Shown: positions 36,899 through 46,320, counted from the stretch's first letter. The stretch: 64,000 bases of DNA from an uncultured Coriobacteriaceae bacterium (GCA_902793195.1 CADBCS010000016.1:53653-117652); one strand, 5' to 3'. Program-made: numbers and translations. Notes: a model not told the origin generated them from the sequence alone.

Positions 36899-37281
36899 GC
36901 CCCTCCTTCCCTCAGCCGCCCATCCTGACCGTGAGCCATCATGAGTCGGTCGACCAGCACGAAGGTCCCCTCTCCCAACGTGGTCTGCTCCGCATCACCG
37001 CAAAGCTCGGTAACGCCCTCGTCCGACATCTCCTCGCGACCATCGCCGGGAATCGAAGGTGCCGTCTGCCGCCCCGACTCGTTCCACGACAGCGCACGTA
37101 CCCGCGCCTCCTGCGCACGTGCCCTCCGTGCGTCCTCGAGCCCGCGCTGGCGTCTCCGCCCCGAAAGGTCGTCGAGCACCGCGCGCAGGTCCTGTCGCAC
37201 GGCATGTCGGGTGGCGCAGCCGATGCAGACGAGCGCGCAGGCGAACGCCACGTATGCCACCACAAAGCAGTTCTCGATCAC
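36895..37281 (-). CDS. small single-pass membrane protein of the type VII locus
   Basis: 128 residues. N-terminal transmembrane segment NCFVVAYVAFACALVCIGCA, then a basic cytoplasmic stretch (RQDLRAVLDDLSGRRRQRGLEDARRARAQEARVR) and an acidic tail. No family recognised. Start is a GTG that overlaps the kinase stop by 4 bases (GTGA); its own stop overlaps the next start. Coupled on both sides, so it is likely a structural or adaptor part of the machinery (inference). Confidence 0.65.
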   Translation of the reverse strand: MIENCFVVAYVAFACALVCIGCATRHAVRQDLRAVLDDLSGRRRQRGLEDARRARAQEARVRALSWNESGRQTAPSIPGDGREEMSDEGVTELCGDAEQTTLGEGTFVLVDRLMMAHGQDGRLREGGA

Positions 37282-39125
37282 GACTGACCCACCCCCTCGC
37301 CACCCATGAGCGCGACGGGGTTGTGATATGCGTTGTCGATGTTGCGCTCGGCCACGTCCAGGCAGGACTCGATCTGCGTGGCCATGGGACCGTATACGCG
37401 CCTGTGCTCCGCAGACTGCAGGAAGGGCCCCAGGTCCCCCACGCAGGCACGAGTGAGGTCGAGAAGCGCGCGCACCTCCTCCTCCGCCACACCCGCACGC
37501 GCAAACCCCGCGAGCAGGGAGGGCGAGCCGACGACCTCCGCCGCCACTTGGCACAGCCGAGCCCGAACCCCCTCGACGCTGCGATCCTCCCCCGTGGCGG
37601 ACGCCTCGCTCTCAACAGAGGTGAACAGGGCATCCCAAAGCTCCTTGTGCTCCAGCGTTGCCGGACGCCCCTCGATGCCGGCACGCGTCATCCGCCCATA
37701 GAAGCCCGCGATGACCTCGTAGGACCTGGCGGCCTGGAGGTCCGTGCTCGGCAGTCGCACGTCCCCCTCATGCGCCTCGCACACCTCGACCGCCCGCGCA
37801 AACCATGGCCGTGCGGCCTCGATGCTGGCAAGTGCGGAGTTGCCCACGGAGCCACCGCCGTAGTCGATCCTAAAGTAGCTGAGGTAGCACACGCCCATGG
37901 CATAGCAGAACTCCGCGTACCGCGGGTCGCCCTCGTCGATCTCCGAGCGCGAGAGCAACTCGCGCATGCGCTGGTCCTCCTCGTCGGAGAGCCGATAGTC
38001 CTCCTCGTACACCGACAACAACCGCAAGAATGGCTCCACCCTGCCCGTGCCCACCGCGATCGCGCGCTGGTAGAGCCGCTCGGCCGGACTCACGCCCTCG
38101 TCGGTCGCGCTGCGAGGCGCCAGTGCCGCCGAGCGGACGAGCTCCTCGTAGCTTGCCTGCCGAAGCGTGAATCCCGTGAGCATGCCCACCACACCCACGC
38201 AACAGAAGAGGGCCGACGCCACCAGCCAGCGTCGAAACACCGTCACCTTGTGCCTCTGGGCGCTTCTCCAGGCATCCGTGAGCCACTCGTGATGCTCGAG
38301 GTCGAAGCGCATCTCCTCCACTGAGCCGTACCGCTCCGCCGGATCTGGATGCGTGGCCCGCAAGAGGACGCGCTCGAGCCCCTCGGACAACCCGGGGTTC
38401 CAAGAGCGGATGGGGCGCATCTCGAACGCGGTGCGATCTTCCCGGCCGCGTCCCTTCACCCGCCGGGGCACATGGCCCGTAACAAGCGAATAGAGCGTCG
38501 CGCCCAGGGCATAGACGTCCATGTCGCACGTCGCCTGCGCGTCCCCGCCACCCGCAAGCTGTTCCGGCGGCGCATACCCCGGCGTACCCATGCGCCGGGG
38601 TAGCCTCCTGTTGTGCAGACCCACCTCGACCGCGATGCCAAAGTCCACGAGCCGCACGGTGCCGTCCTCGCGAAGCATCACGTTTGCGGGCTTCATGTCG
38701 CGATAGACCACGGGGGGCTTCCTGTTGTGCAGGTACGAGAGCACATCGCATAGCTGCAGGCCCCACGAGATCACCTGTCGCTCGCCAAACGGATGGCGCT
38801 GCGCGCGCAGCATCTCGGCCAACGACCGCCCCTCCACGTAGTCCATCACCACGAAGGTCGTCTTTCCCGTGTCCACTATGTCCACGACGCGCGGTATCGC
38901 GGGATGGTCCAGGCGCTTGAGGAAGTCCGCCTCGTCAATGAGCGCCTGCCTCAGCAGGGCACCGCGCACACCGCGCTCGTTGGGCCTTATCTCCTTGATC
39001 GCCCACAGCTTTTGCAGACGCTCGTCGCGCGCGAGCCACACACGGGACATGCCGCCCTGCCCAATGGGTGCGATTATCTGGTACTTGTCGTCGACCATCG
39101 ACCCAATGCCGGTCGCGTGTGCCAT
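37278..39125 (-). CDS. transmembrane Ser/Thr protein kinase, PknB type
   Basis: 615 residues. N-terminal kinase domain: glycine loop GQGGMSRVW (22-30), Lys44 in WAIKE, catalytic loop YRDMKPAN with Asp143 (Tyr instead of His in HRD), DFG at 161-163, and GTPGYAPPEQ activation/P+1 segment. One transmembrane helix at about 298-320 separates it from a roughly 295-residue extracellular helical domain that looks TPR-like, not PASTA. Likely senses an extracellular state and phosphorylates proteins read by the two FHA domains of the locus. Starts 7 bases after the phosphatase stop. Confidence 0.9.
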   Translation of the reverse strand: MAHATGIGSMVDDKYQIIAPIGQGGMSRVWLARDERLQKLWAIKEIRPNERGVRGALLRQALIDEADFLKRLDHPAIPRVVDIVDTGKTTFVVMDYVEGRSLAEMLRAQRHPFGERQVISWGLQLCDVLSYLHNRKPPVVYRDMKPANVMLREDGTVRLVDFGIAVEVGLHNRRLPRRMGTPGYAPPEQLAGGGDAQATCDMDVYALGATLYSLVTGHVPRRVKGRGREDRTAFEMRPIRSWNPGLSEGLERVLLRATHPDPAERYGSVEEMRFDLEHHEWLTDAWRSAQRHKVTVFRRWLVASALFCCVGVVGMLTGFTLRQASYEELVRSAALAPRSATDEGVSPAERLYQRAIAVGTGRVEPFLRLLSVYEEDYRLSDEEDQRMRELLSRSEIDEGDPRYAEFCYAMGVCYLSYFRIDYGGGSVGNSALASIEAARPWFARAVEVCEAHEGDVRLPSTDLQAARSYEVIAGFYGRMTRAGIEGRPATLEHKELWDALFTSVESEASATGEDRSVEGVRARLCQVAAEVVGSPSLLAGFARAGVAEEEVRALLDLTRACVGDLGPFLQSAEHRRVYGPMATQIESCLDVAERNIDNAYHNPVALMGGEGVGQS

Positions 39126-39131
39126 ACGCCA

Positions 39132-39974
39132 TCACTCCCCGCCCACACAGACTGCGCCCGAAGCCAGCAGCACCGGGCTCTTGGACGACTGGGACGACCC
39201 CTCTCCCGCCAGGAAGCAGGCCACGGTGAGGTTGTCCGTCTCGCCCTGCGTGAGGGCGCGCTCGATGAGGGCGTGGCAGGCCATGTTGAGGCCGACCTCG
39301 GCATGTCCGGTGTGTGAGAAGGCCGCGCGTATGCCCTCGTCTCCCACCATGCGATACGCCCCGTCGCTGCACAGCACGAACAGGTCTCGCATGCGCCAAG
39401 GCCCGCGATAGAAGGACGGGCGCAGACGGGGGGTCACTCCCACCGCCTGCAGGATCACGTTCCTGCGTGCGTCGGTTCGGGCCTCCTCCTCGCTCATGTG
39501 GCCCCGCGCAACCTCGCGGGCCACGAGCGTCTGGTCCTCTGTGATCTGCGTAAGGTCCTGGCCGTTGAGGCAATACAGCCGGCAGTCCCCCACGTGTCCG
39601 ACAACATAGCATCCGGAACAGGCCAGGACCCCCGTGAAGGTGGTCCCCAGCATCGCACCATCACGTGCGCCGAGGTTCCTGAGCTCCTGGTTGAGACGGC
39701 AGAGCAGCTCGTGCCATGAGTCCTCGACGACCTGCCCCGCAAACCGGACTTCCATGGAGGAGAGCAGCGAGGGGAACTCACGTGCGAACCACTGGTCGAA
39801 GGCGCGGGCCACATGGGTGCTTGCCACCTCACCGTGCTCCAGTCCGCCCACCCCGTCGCACACCACCGCCATGACGGCGTCGCCAAACCTCGTCTGCGCG
39901 ACCTCGACGCAACAGGCGTCCTGGTTGGTGCTGCGTACAGGTCCCTTGTCTGATCGTGCCGCGAACAGTGCCAT
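39132..39974 (-). CDS. PP2C-family Ser/Thr protein phosphatase
   Basis: 280 residues, cytoplasmic. PP2C motifs in order: RSTNQDA (metal Asp19), VVCDGVGG (Asp40-Gly41), VGDCRLYCL, CSDGAYRMVGD and the terminal ETDNLTVACF. Opposes the kinase encoded next, forming a reversible Thr-phosphorylation switch at the head of the type VII operon. ggggaggt site before the ATG. First gene of the transcript; no well-formed promoter was found in the 367-base upstream gap. Confidence 0.9.
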   Translation of the reverse strand: MALFAARSDKGPVRSTNQDACCVEVAQTRFGDAVMAVVCDGVGGLEHGEVASTHVARAFDQWFAREFPSLLSSMEVRFAGQVVEDSWHELLCRLNQELRNLGARDGAMLGTTFTGVLACSGCYVVGHVGDCRLYCLNGQDLTQITEDQTLVAREVARGHMSEEEARTDARRNVILQAVGVTPRLRPSFYRGPWRMRDLFVLCSDGAYRMVGDEGIRAAFSHTGHAEVGLNMACHALIERALTQGETDNLTVACFLAGEGSSQSSKSPVLLASGAVCVGGE

Positions 39975-40341
39975 GTTCCACCTCCCCGTTGGGTGGATTC
40001 GAGCATACGGTGCCTCGTGCCAAAACTGCCGGTCGTTCTTTGGCTAGGTCGCATCCAGCACGCGCATAACTCGCGGGAAGTGCCCAAATAAAGCCATCTG
40101 TGCAGATAGGGGTAGGCAACGCGTACGAAAGGAGAACCGTCTCGGCACATGTTCGGGCACAAAACTGGCCCCCAAAACGTGCCCTGCGCGCAACCGTATG
40201 CACTCCCTCGTCCGCATGTGACCAAACCGGACCATGCCTGGCACCCCACGTGGCGCCGACCGCCGCCGCCCGACGCACCCCGCGTTTCTCTCCCTTCGAT
40301 GTATACTTGAGCCGTCTCGCACGCCCACCGAGGAGCCTCAC
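39975..40341. other. divergent intergenic region between the type VII locus and the symporter gene
   Basis: 367 bases without a credible gene. It must hold the promoter of the type VII operon (minus) and that of the transporter (plus). A TATACT box at 40302 is the only clear element; no repeat or hairpin is evident. Confidence 0.4.
40302..40307 (+). promoter_or_regulatory. possible -10 box (TATACT) of the symporter gene
   Basis: tatact preceded by tg, 34 bases before the ATG at 40342. No recognisable -35 box at 17 bases. Confidence 0.35.
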
Positions 40342-41949
40342 ATGATCTTCCGTTCGACGACAGACCACTTTCCCCTTACCGCCGAGGGAATCGACGCAAT
40401 GTCGGATCGCCTGATGGAACGGCTCGAGGAGATGAGGGTCCAGCGGCGAAACCAGACCCTCATACGGCTGGCATTGGAAGAGGCGTTGCTCGTTATGATG
40501 GAGGACCCTCACGCAGAGTCATCGCCCACGTTCAGCCTCGCGGTGGGATCGAGTCTCTCCGCCTCGTTCGCGCGCATCGAGCACAAGGGGCCACCGCACA
40601 ATCCCCTTGCCGCCATGCAAGACGCAGAGGACGTATGGGGTGCCTCGCTGTTCAACTCCATGGGACTGCGACCGCAATACACCTACGTCGGCGGGACGAA
40701 CGTGCTCCACCTGTCGTTCGACCGCAAGCACATGAATCCGGCATTGGCCCTGCTCATAGGTATTGCCGTGGGTACACTCAACGGCATCTTGGGGCTCATT
40801 ATTCTGCCTCAACAGGTCCGAGACGCAATAGCGGGCCCGGCAATCGACCTCGCATTCGACATGTGGATCCGCACCCTCAACGCGATTGCGGGACCCGTCA
40901 TCTTCTTTATGGTGATAACGACCCTCCTCAACACGAAGAAGGTCGAGGAGCGTGGAGGCAACAAGCTCGTGGTCGTAACTCGATACTTCGCCATATGCTT
41001 CTTCTCCGGGCTCGTAGCCGTTGGCATTGCCGTACTTGCCTATGGCCCCAACACCCAAAGTGACGTATTGGGAATCGTGGACGCCGGGACGATGCTAAAG
41101 GGGGCCCTATCCATCATTCCCAAACACATACTCGAGCCGTTCTCCACCTCCAACACTCCCCAACTCATGCTGCTGGCGTTCGTGCTGGGCAATGCGATCA
41201 TCGTGTTGGGCGGGCGGGCAAAGAACCTGGCCAAAATCGTCCGGCAATTCAACATGGCGGGATCGCTCATCACGACGTGGGTGAGCATGCTCGTGCCCGC
41301 AATCACGGGCATCCTGCTGGCACTGGAGATCTGGGATCATACGGGAGAGTTTCTCATCCAGATTTGGAAACCGTTGCTGCTCGGACTTGTCATATCGGTG
41401 ATCTCCTTGTGCATGGGCGTCGCTTACATCCATCTTAGGCTGGGAGTGGACATGCGCACGTTCATCCACAAAATTCGCGAGCCGTTTATGGTGGCGCTGC
41501 GCGCGGGCACGCTCGACGCGTCATACGGCGAGACGGAGTTCTCGTGCAACAAGCGACTCGGCATCGAGTTGACCTTTACCAAGGTCACGCTGCCACAGGG
41601 TCTGGTCCTGTTCATGCCCGCAAGCATAATCGGAACGCTCGTCTTTACCGTGTTCGCCGCACGGGAGTACGGCATCGAGATCAGCCTGTGGTGGTGCCTC
41701 ATGGCCGCCGCCCTCGACGTGCTTCTGTTCGTGGCCACGCCCCCCGTGCCAGGAGCCAACCTTCTGGCATTCATCACGCTCTTCGAGCTGCTGGGCATTC
41801 CCCGTGACGCCTTCCTGGACGCAATGATCTTCGACATCGTGTTTGGGCTGTTTGCCAACGCTGCCAACCAAGCAATCCTGCAAATCGAGCTGGTGCTGCA
41901 GGCCGACCGCCTTGGTCTTGTGGACCATGAGGTGCTGCTCAGCGAGTAG
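40342..41949 (+). CDS. DAACS-family (dicarboxylate/amino acid:cation) symporter with N-terminal HATPase-like domain
   Basis: 535 residues. From about residue 120 on, eight to ten hydrophobic segments in the order of sodium:dicarboxylate symporters, with conserved-looking GPVIFFMVITTLLN and the C-terminal TPPVPGANLLAFITLFELLGIP re-entrant region. Residues 1-110 are soluble and resemble a degenerate histidine-kinase-like ATPase fold (LALEEALLVMMEDP in place of an N-box). This extension is not part of classical GltP/DctA proteins and may regulate transport. Imports a dicarboxylate or amino acid with Na+ or H+; substrate not predictable. ATG 40342 follows aggag by 7 bases. Confidence 0.82.
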   Translation: MIFRSTTDHFPLTAEGIDAMSDRLMERLEEMRVQRRNQTLIRLALEEALLVMMEDPHAESSPTFSLAVGSSLSASFARIEHKGPPHNPLAAMQDAEDVWGASLFNSMGLRPQYTYVGGTNVLHLSFDRKHMNPALALLIGIAVGTLNGILGLIILPQQVRDAIAGPAIDLAFDMWIRTLNAIAGPVIFFMVITTLLNTKKVEERGGNKLVVVTRYFAICFFSGLVAVGIAVLAYGPNTQSDVLGIVDAGTMLKGALSIIPKHILEPFSTSNTPQLMLLAFVLGNAIIVLGGRAKNLAKIVRQFNMAGSLITTWVSMLVPAITGILLALEIWDHTGEFLIQIWKPLLLGLVISVISLCMGVAYIHLRLGVDMRTFIHKIREPFMVALRAGTLDASYGETEFSCNKRLGIELTFTKVTLPQGLVLFMPASIIGTLVFTVFAAREYGIEISLWWCLMAAALDVLLFVATPPVPGANLLAFITLFELLGIPRDAFLDAMIFDIVFGLFANAANQAILQIELVLQADRLGLVDHEVLLSE

Positions 41950-42078
41950 GCACGCGACGATTGCGCGCGCACTGTAGCCGTTTGCCCGTACCTGAGACGT
42001 CGCAGCCCACGACTTCCCCTTTTTTATTTGGTAGAGTGTTACTGGCTACCACTCATAGATGATCTGCGATTGGCGCAT

Positions 42079-42897
42079 ATGATCAAACTCATTCTCTCGG
42101 ACATGGACAACACGCTCATCCCAATTGGGAGCACGCGCGTGTCGCCCCGCACCATCGAGGCAATTCATGCCTGTCTGGATGCGGGAATCCCGTTTGTCCC
42201 CGCATCGGGACGCAACCTCGTGGAGGCGGCCCGCTTCTTTGGCAACGACGAGCGGTGCTACCAAACGGCGGTGTTCTCCAACGGGCAGCAGGTCTACCTG
42301 GACGGCAGACTCGTGTTCGAGAAGCCCCTGGACAACGCTTCGCTGCAAGAGGCGGAGCGCATAGTCATGCGACGGGAGGGGTGTCAGCTCATCTCGTTTA
42401 GGCTGGAGGGCGGCACCGACTGGGTTGGCGCGGCACGCGAGGACCTTCTGCCCATCTTTGAGGGCACGGCACCTCACAAGGGACATCGCCGCAAGACGCT
42501 AGCAGACCTTACCGTGGTAAAGGCGGGCATCATCAACATGGGCAATCGCGATGCCGAACTGGCGCTGCAGGAAGAGCTCGCAGCGGCATGCCCGCAGCTC
42601 GACTTCTTTAACACGACACCGCACTGGCTGGACGTCGTGCCGCACGGATGGAGCAAGGCGGAGGCCGTTCGCCTGTTCGAGGAGCGACTGGACATTGGGG
42701 CAGAGCAAATCTGCGCCTTTGGCGACGGCGAGAACGACATTCCCCTGCTCGAGCGCGTGGGACACCCCTGTGCCGTGGCCAACGCGACCGACCACGTACG
42801 CAAGGTCGCCCGCTGGCACGTGGGGGCCTGCGCGGACGACGGCGTGGCATGTGCGCTCGAGCGCATCGCCTGCGGCCTTACCCCAGCAGACGCGTAG
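42079..42897 (+). CDS. HAD-superfamily hydrolase, Cof/YbiV-like
   Basis: 272 residues. Motif I DMDNTL (9-14), motif II ASGR, and motif IV FGDGENDIPLLERVG; the cap is of C2 type. Very similar plan to the phosphatase at 11685-12530, suggesting paralogues for different sugar phosphates. No strong ribosome-binding site is seen before the ATG, so translation may be weak or from a short leader. Follows the symporter by 130 bases. Confidence 0.8.
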   Translation: MIKLILSDMDNTLIPIGSTRVSPRTIEAIHACLDAGIPFVPASGRNLVEAARFFGNDERCYQTAVFSNGQQVYLDGRLVFEKPLDNASLQEAERIVMRREGCQLISFRLEGGTDWVGAAREDLLPIFEGTAPHKGHRRKTLADLTVVKAGIINMGNRDAELALQEELAAACPQLDFFNTTPHWLDVVPHGWSKAEAVRLFEERLDIGAEQICAFGDGENDIPLLERVGHPCAVANATDHVRKVARWHVGACADDGVACALERIACGLTPADA

Positions 42898-42945
42898 GTG
42901 GGCACATTGGTTGGCAACCGAGCGAGACGAGCGGACGCGTGAGCA

Positions 42946-43236
42946 CTACGTCTCTCGCGGTCGGTTGTAGAACTCGGTGAGGTGCGCGCCCGCGCGCTCG
43001 CTCACCTTCTTCTCGACCCAGCGCCGTCGCTCCGACACGATGGTGAGCATCTCGTCGGCAATCTGCTCGGGACTGGTGGGTTGGGCCTGCCTCAGGTAGG
43101 AGGCCATGCGCAGCATGCTCTTCTCGCCCCCAAGCTCGCCGGCAAGGACATGGGCGAACTCCTCGGGATACCCCAGCTCCACCACCGCCTCCACCAGCTG
43201 CCGATAGGCCCGCTCCTTTGCCGAGCGCTGCGTCAT
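42946..43236 (-). CDS. hypothetical protein, 96 residues
   Basis: All-helical, charged cytoplasmic protein (MTQRSAKERAYRQLVEAVVELGYPEEF...), containing ADEMLTIVSERRRWVEKK. No family recognised with confidence. Good aaggggagg site 4 bases before the ATG. Transcribed in the same direction as leuA, 94 bases downstream of it, so it may be cotranscribed. Confidence 0.65.
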   Translation of the reverse strand: MTQRSAKERAYRQLVEAVVELGYPEEFAHVLAGELGGEKSMLRMASYLRQAQPTSPEQIADEMLTIVSERRRWVEKKVSERAGAHLTEFYNRPRET

Positions 43237-43330
43237 GTGCCTCCCCTTGTCGCCGACTGTCGCCGTGAGCAGCCCGCCGGTTTGGCGCAGGCGACAGGAC
43301 CGAGCGAACCGTGGGTGCTGCCTGCGTTGG

Positions 43331-44866
43331 CTAGCGTCCCTCGCGGGAGCGCTGCGTGGTGATCATCCTGTTGATGGCGTTGACGTAGGCCTTTGCGCTC
43401 GAGACTATGACGTCGGTGTCGGACCCGCGGCCGGTGTAGACCTTGCCGTCGGCGGACTTAACGCGCACCACGACCTCGCCGATGGCGTCGATGCCGCGTG
43501 TGATGGCCTTGACCACGTATTCCTCCAGATCGCCATGCACGGTGAGCACCCGGTCGATGGCCTTGTAGGCGGCGTCAACGGGACCGGTGCCAGTGGCCGA
43601 CACCACGTGCTTTACGCCTCCCTCGTCGATGATGGTTGCCACGGCCGTGGGCACCAGCGGGTCGCCGCACTGAATCTGCAGCGCATCCAAGGTAAACACG
43701 GCGGCCACGTCGCGGGAGCGCTCCTGCACCATGGACTCCAGGTCCTCGTCGTAGACTTCCTTCTTCTGCTCGGCGATCTCCTGGAAGCGCTGGTACACGT
43801 CGTCGAACTCGTCGTCGGCAAAGGTGTAGCCCAACTCCACCAGACGATGCCGCAGGGCCTCGTGCCCCGACCGCAACGAGAGGATTATCTCGGAGCCGAC
43901 GGCGCCCACCTGGGCCGGGTCCAAGATCTCGTAGATGTCGCGCGACTTGAGCGCGGCAGCCTGATGTATGCCCGAGCTGTGCGCGAAGGCGTTCGCACCC
44001 ACCACGGCCTTGTTGGCCTGCACGCCAACGCCCGTCACGCGGCTCACCAGGCGGCTCGCACGGGTGAGCTCCGCCGTGCGGATGTCCGTGTGCGCGTCGA
44101 GCTCGGCGCCATGCAGCTGGATGGCCATTACGATCTCCTCGAGCGCCGCGTTGCCCGCACGCTCGCCCAGGCCGTTGATGGTGCACTCCACCTGCGTCGC
44201 GCCGTTGCGCACGCCCGCCAGCGCGAGGGCGGTCGCCATGCCCAGGTCGTTGTGGGTGTGGACCGAGAGCTTTGTGTTCTCGATGCCAATCACGTTGTCC
44301 GCGATGCTCCTTATGCGGGCGCCCCACTCCTCGGGCAGGCTGTAGCCCGTGGTGTCGGCAACGTTGATCACGGTGGCACCGGCATCCACCGCCGCCTGGA
44401 TCACGCGCAGCAGGAACTCCTGGTCCGCGCGCCCCGCGTCCTCGGCAAAGAACGCCACATCGTCCACCAGGCCCTTGGCATACGACACTGCATGGGCGGC
44501 ACGGGCGACGCACTCGTCCTCGGTAATGCCAAACCTGTTGCGCAGGTGGATGGGACTCACGGCAATCCCCGTGTGGATGCGGGGACGACGTGCGGACTTG
44601 AGAGCCTCGGCGGCGCGGTCGATGTCGGCCTCCGTGGCCTGGGCGATGGCGCACACCACGCACGAGTCGCCGGCGATGCCGCCAATCTCCTCGACCGACC
44701 TAAAGTCCCCGTTGCTTGCGGCGGGATAGCCCGCCTCGATGGCGTCCACGCCTAGTCGGATGAGCTGACGGGCGACGATTATCTTCTCCTCGGTGTTCAT
44801 GGAGGAGCCCGGAGACTGCTCCCCATCACGGAGGGTGGTGTCCAAAATGTCGATCTTGCGCGTCAT
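43331..44866 (-). CDS. leuA: 2-isopropylmalate synthase
   Basis: 511 residues, typical for bacterial LeuA with the C-terminal leucine-binding regulatory domain. Catalyses condensation of acetyl-CoA with 2-oxoisovalerate, first step of leucine synthesis. Visible: DTTLRDGEQSPGSSM near the N-terminus (metal and substrate binding), HTHNDLGMATALALAG (metal His pair), NGLGERAGNAALEE and the C-terminal regulatory part with GRGSDTDVIVSSAKAYVNAINRM. Homocitrate synthase and citramalate synthase share the fold, but the length and motifs favour LeuA. No leuBCD alongside. aaagga site before the ATG. Confidence 0.92.
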   Translation of the reverse strand: MTRKIDILDTTLRDGEQSPGSSMNTEEKIIVARQLIRLGVDAIEAGYPAASNGDFRSVEEIGGIAGDSCVVCAIAQATEADIDRAAEALKSARRPRIHTGIAVSPIHLRNRFGITEDECVARAAHAVSYAKGLVDDVAFFAEDAGRADQEFLLRVIQAAVDAGATVINVADTTGYSLPEEWGARIRSIADNVIGIENTKLSVHTHNDLGMATALALAGVRNGATQVECTINGLGERAGNAALEEIVMAIQLHGAELDAHTDIRTAELTRASRLVSRVTGVGVQANKAVVGANAFAHSSGIHQAAALKSRDIYEILDPAQVGAVGSEIILSLRSGHEALRHRLVELGYTFADDEFDDVYQRFQEIAEQKKEVYDEDLESMVQERSRDVAAVFTLDALQIQCGDPLVPTAVATIIDEGGVKHVVSATGTGPVDAAYKAIDRVLTVHGDLEEYVVKAITRGIDAIGEVVVRVKSADGKVYTGRGSDTDVIVSSAKAYVNAINRMITTQRSREGR

Positions 44867-44969
44867 GGCTCAATCCTTTCTGCACGCATGCCAGACCTCA
44901 TAACCTGCTACTTTGACATATTCGAACAGGCGTGTCGCATTTGCCACGAATTGGAAACAAACTGATGCC

Positions 44970-45035
44970 CACTTGCCCTTTGGGGACGGTCCCTTCCGGA
45001 CTAGTCCGTCGGGGACGGTCCCCAAAGGGCAAGTG
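44970..45035. repeat. dispersed GGGGACGGTCCC palindrome, copy b
   Basis: Perfect 18-bp outer inverted repeat: cacttgccctttggggac (44970-44987) and its complement (45018-45035), enclosing the family core with ccggactagtccg. Lies between the rpsA terminator and leuA. Confidence 0.75.
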
Positions 45036-45044
45036 ATGTCCAAA

Positions 45045-45093
45045 GGGGAGCACCCCCCGATAAGAGCTGAGCCTTACCGGAGGGTGCTCCCCC
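45045..45093 (-). terminator. rpsA terminator
   Basis: Stem ggggagcaccc (45045-45055) / gggtgctcccc (45082-45092), loop about 26 nt, 28 bases past the rpsA stop on the minus strand; followed there by ttt. Confidence 0.6.
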
Positions 45094-45120
45094 AATGAGT
45101 ATCAATGCGATGCAGTGAGG

Positions 45121-46320
45121 CTACTCCTCGCTCGCAGCCTCCTCGGCAACGGCCTCGTCGGCTGCCTCGGCGGCCTCGGGCTCCTCGCCCTCGAGCGGCT
45201 TGACGGCAATCTCGACGCCGAGCGTCTCGGCGGCGGCCTTCATCGACAGGGAGATGCGACGACGGTCGAGGTCGATCTCCATGACCTTCACCTGCACGGG
45301 GTCGCCCACCGAGCACACCTGCGCGGGCTGGTCAACGTGCTTGCCGGCCATCTCGGAGATGTGCACCAGGCCCTCGACGCCGTCGCCCAGGTCCACAAAC
45401 GCGCCAAAGGACACGAGCTTGGTGACGACGCCCTCGACGATGGCGCCCACGGGGTACTTCTTGACGAGGGAGCGCCAAGGATCCTCGGTGGTCTGCTTGA
45501 GGCCAAGCGAGATGCGCTCGCGGTTGAGGTCCACGTCCAGAACCTCGACCTCCACGACCTGGCCGACCTTGACGACCTCGGAGGGATGGTTCACGTGGTT
45601 CCAGGAGAGCTCGGAGATGTGCACCAGGCCGTCGATGCCGCCCAGGTCCACAAACGCGCCAAAGTCCACGATGGAGGACACGGTGCCGGTAAGGCGCATG
45701 CCCTTGCGCAGCTTGGAGAGAATCTCCTGGCGCTCGGCCTTGCGGGCCTCCTCGAGCACGACGCGGCGGGAGAGCACGACGTTGTTGCGGTTGCGATCCA
45801 TCTCGATGACGCGGGCCTCGATGCGGGTGCCCAGGTAAGCGGTGAGGTCCTTCACGCGGCGAAGGTCGACCAGCGATGCGGGCAGGAAGCCGCGCAGGCC
45901 GATATCCAGGATAAGACCGCCCTTGACGACCTCGATGACCTCGCCCTCAACGTTCTCGCCAGACTGGAAGCGCTCCTCGACGCGGTTCCATGCACGCTCG
46001 TACTCGGCGCGCTTCTTGGAGAGAATCAAACGGCCTTCCTTGTCCTCCTTCTGGAGCACGAGCGCCTCGATCTGGTCGCCCAGACCAACGATCTCGGAAG
46101 GATCGACGTCCTTGCGGATGGACAGCTCGCGTGCGGGGATGACGCCCTCGGACTTGTAGCCAATGTCCAGAAGTACTTCGTCGTGCTCAATCTTGACGAC
46201 GGTTCCCGTAACGAGGTCGCCCTCGTCGAAGTCGGTGATCGTGCCGTCGATAAGCTTGTTCAGCTCATCATCGGAAACGTCATCCAGGGAAAAGATGGAC
46301 GAGTTCTGAATCTCACTCAA
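45121..46320 (-). CDS. rpsA: 30S ribosomal protein S1
   Basis: 399 residues with four S1 RNA-binding repeats (about 35-105, 120-185, 205-275, 290-360; each with GxV and GAFVDLG-type motifs), the actinobacterial/Firmicute-like short form. Binds mRNA on the 30S subunit during initiation. The start is a TTG with aaagggg 8 bases upstream; no better ATG exists. Acidic Glu/Ala-rich tail. Own promoter and terminator, so monocistronic. Confidence 0.93.
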   Translation of the reverse strand: MSEIQNSSIFSLDDVSDDELNKLIDGTITDFDEGDLVTGTVVKIEHDEVLLDIGYKSEGVIPARELSIRKDVDPSEIVGLGDQIEALVLQKEDKEGRLILSKKRAEYERAWNRVEERFQSGENVEGEVIEVVKGGLILDIGLRGFLPASLVDLRRVKDLTAYLGTRIEARVIEMDRNRNNVVLSRRVVLEEARKAERQEILSKLRKGMRLTGTVSSIVDFGAFVDLGGIDGLVHISELSWNHVNHPSEVVKVGQVVEVEVLDVDLNRERISLGLKQTTEDPWRSLVKKYPVGAIVEGVVTKLVSFGAFVDLGDGVEGLVHISEMAGKHVDQPAQVCSVGDPVQVKVMEIDLDRRRISLSMKAAAETLGVEIAVKPLEGEEPEAAEAADEAVAEEAASEE

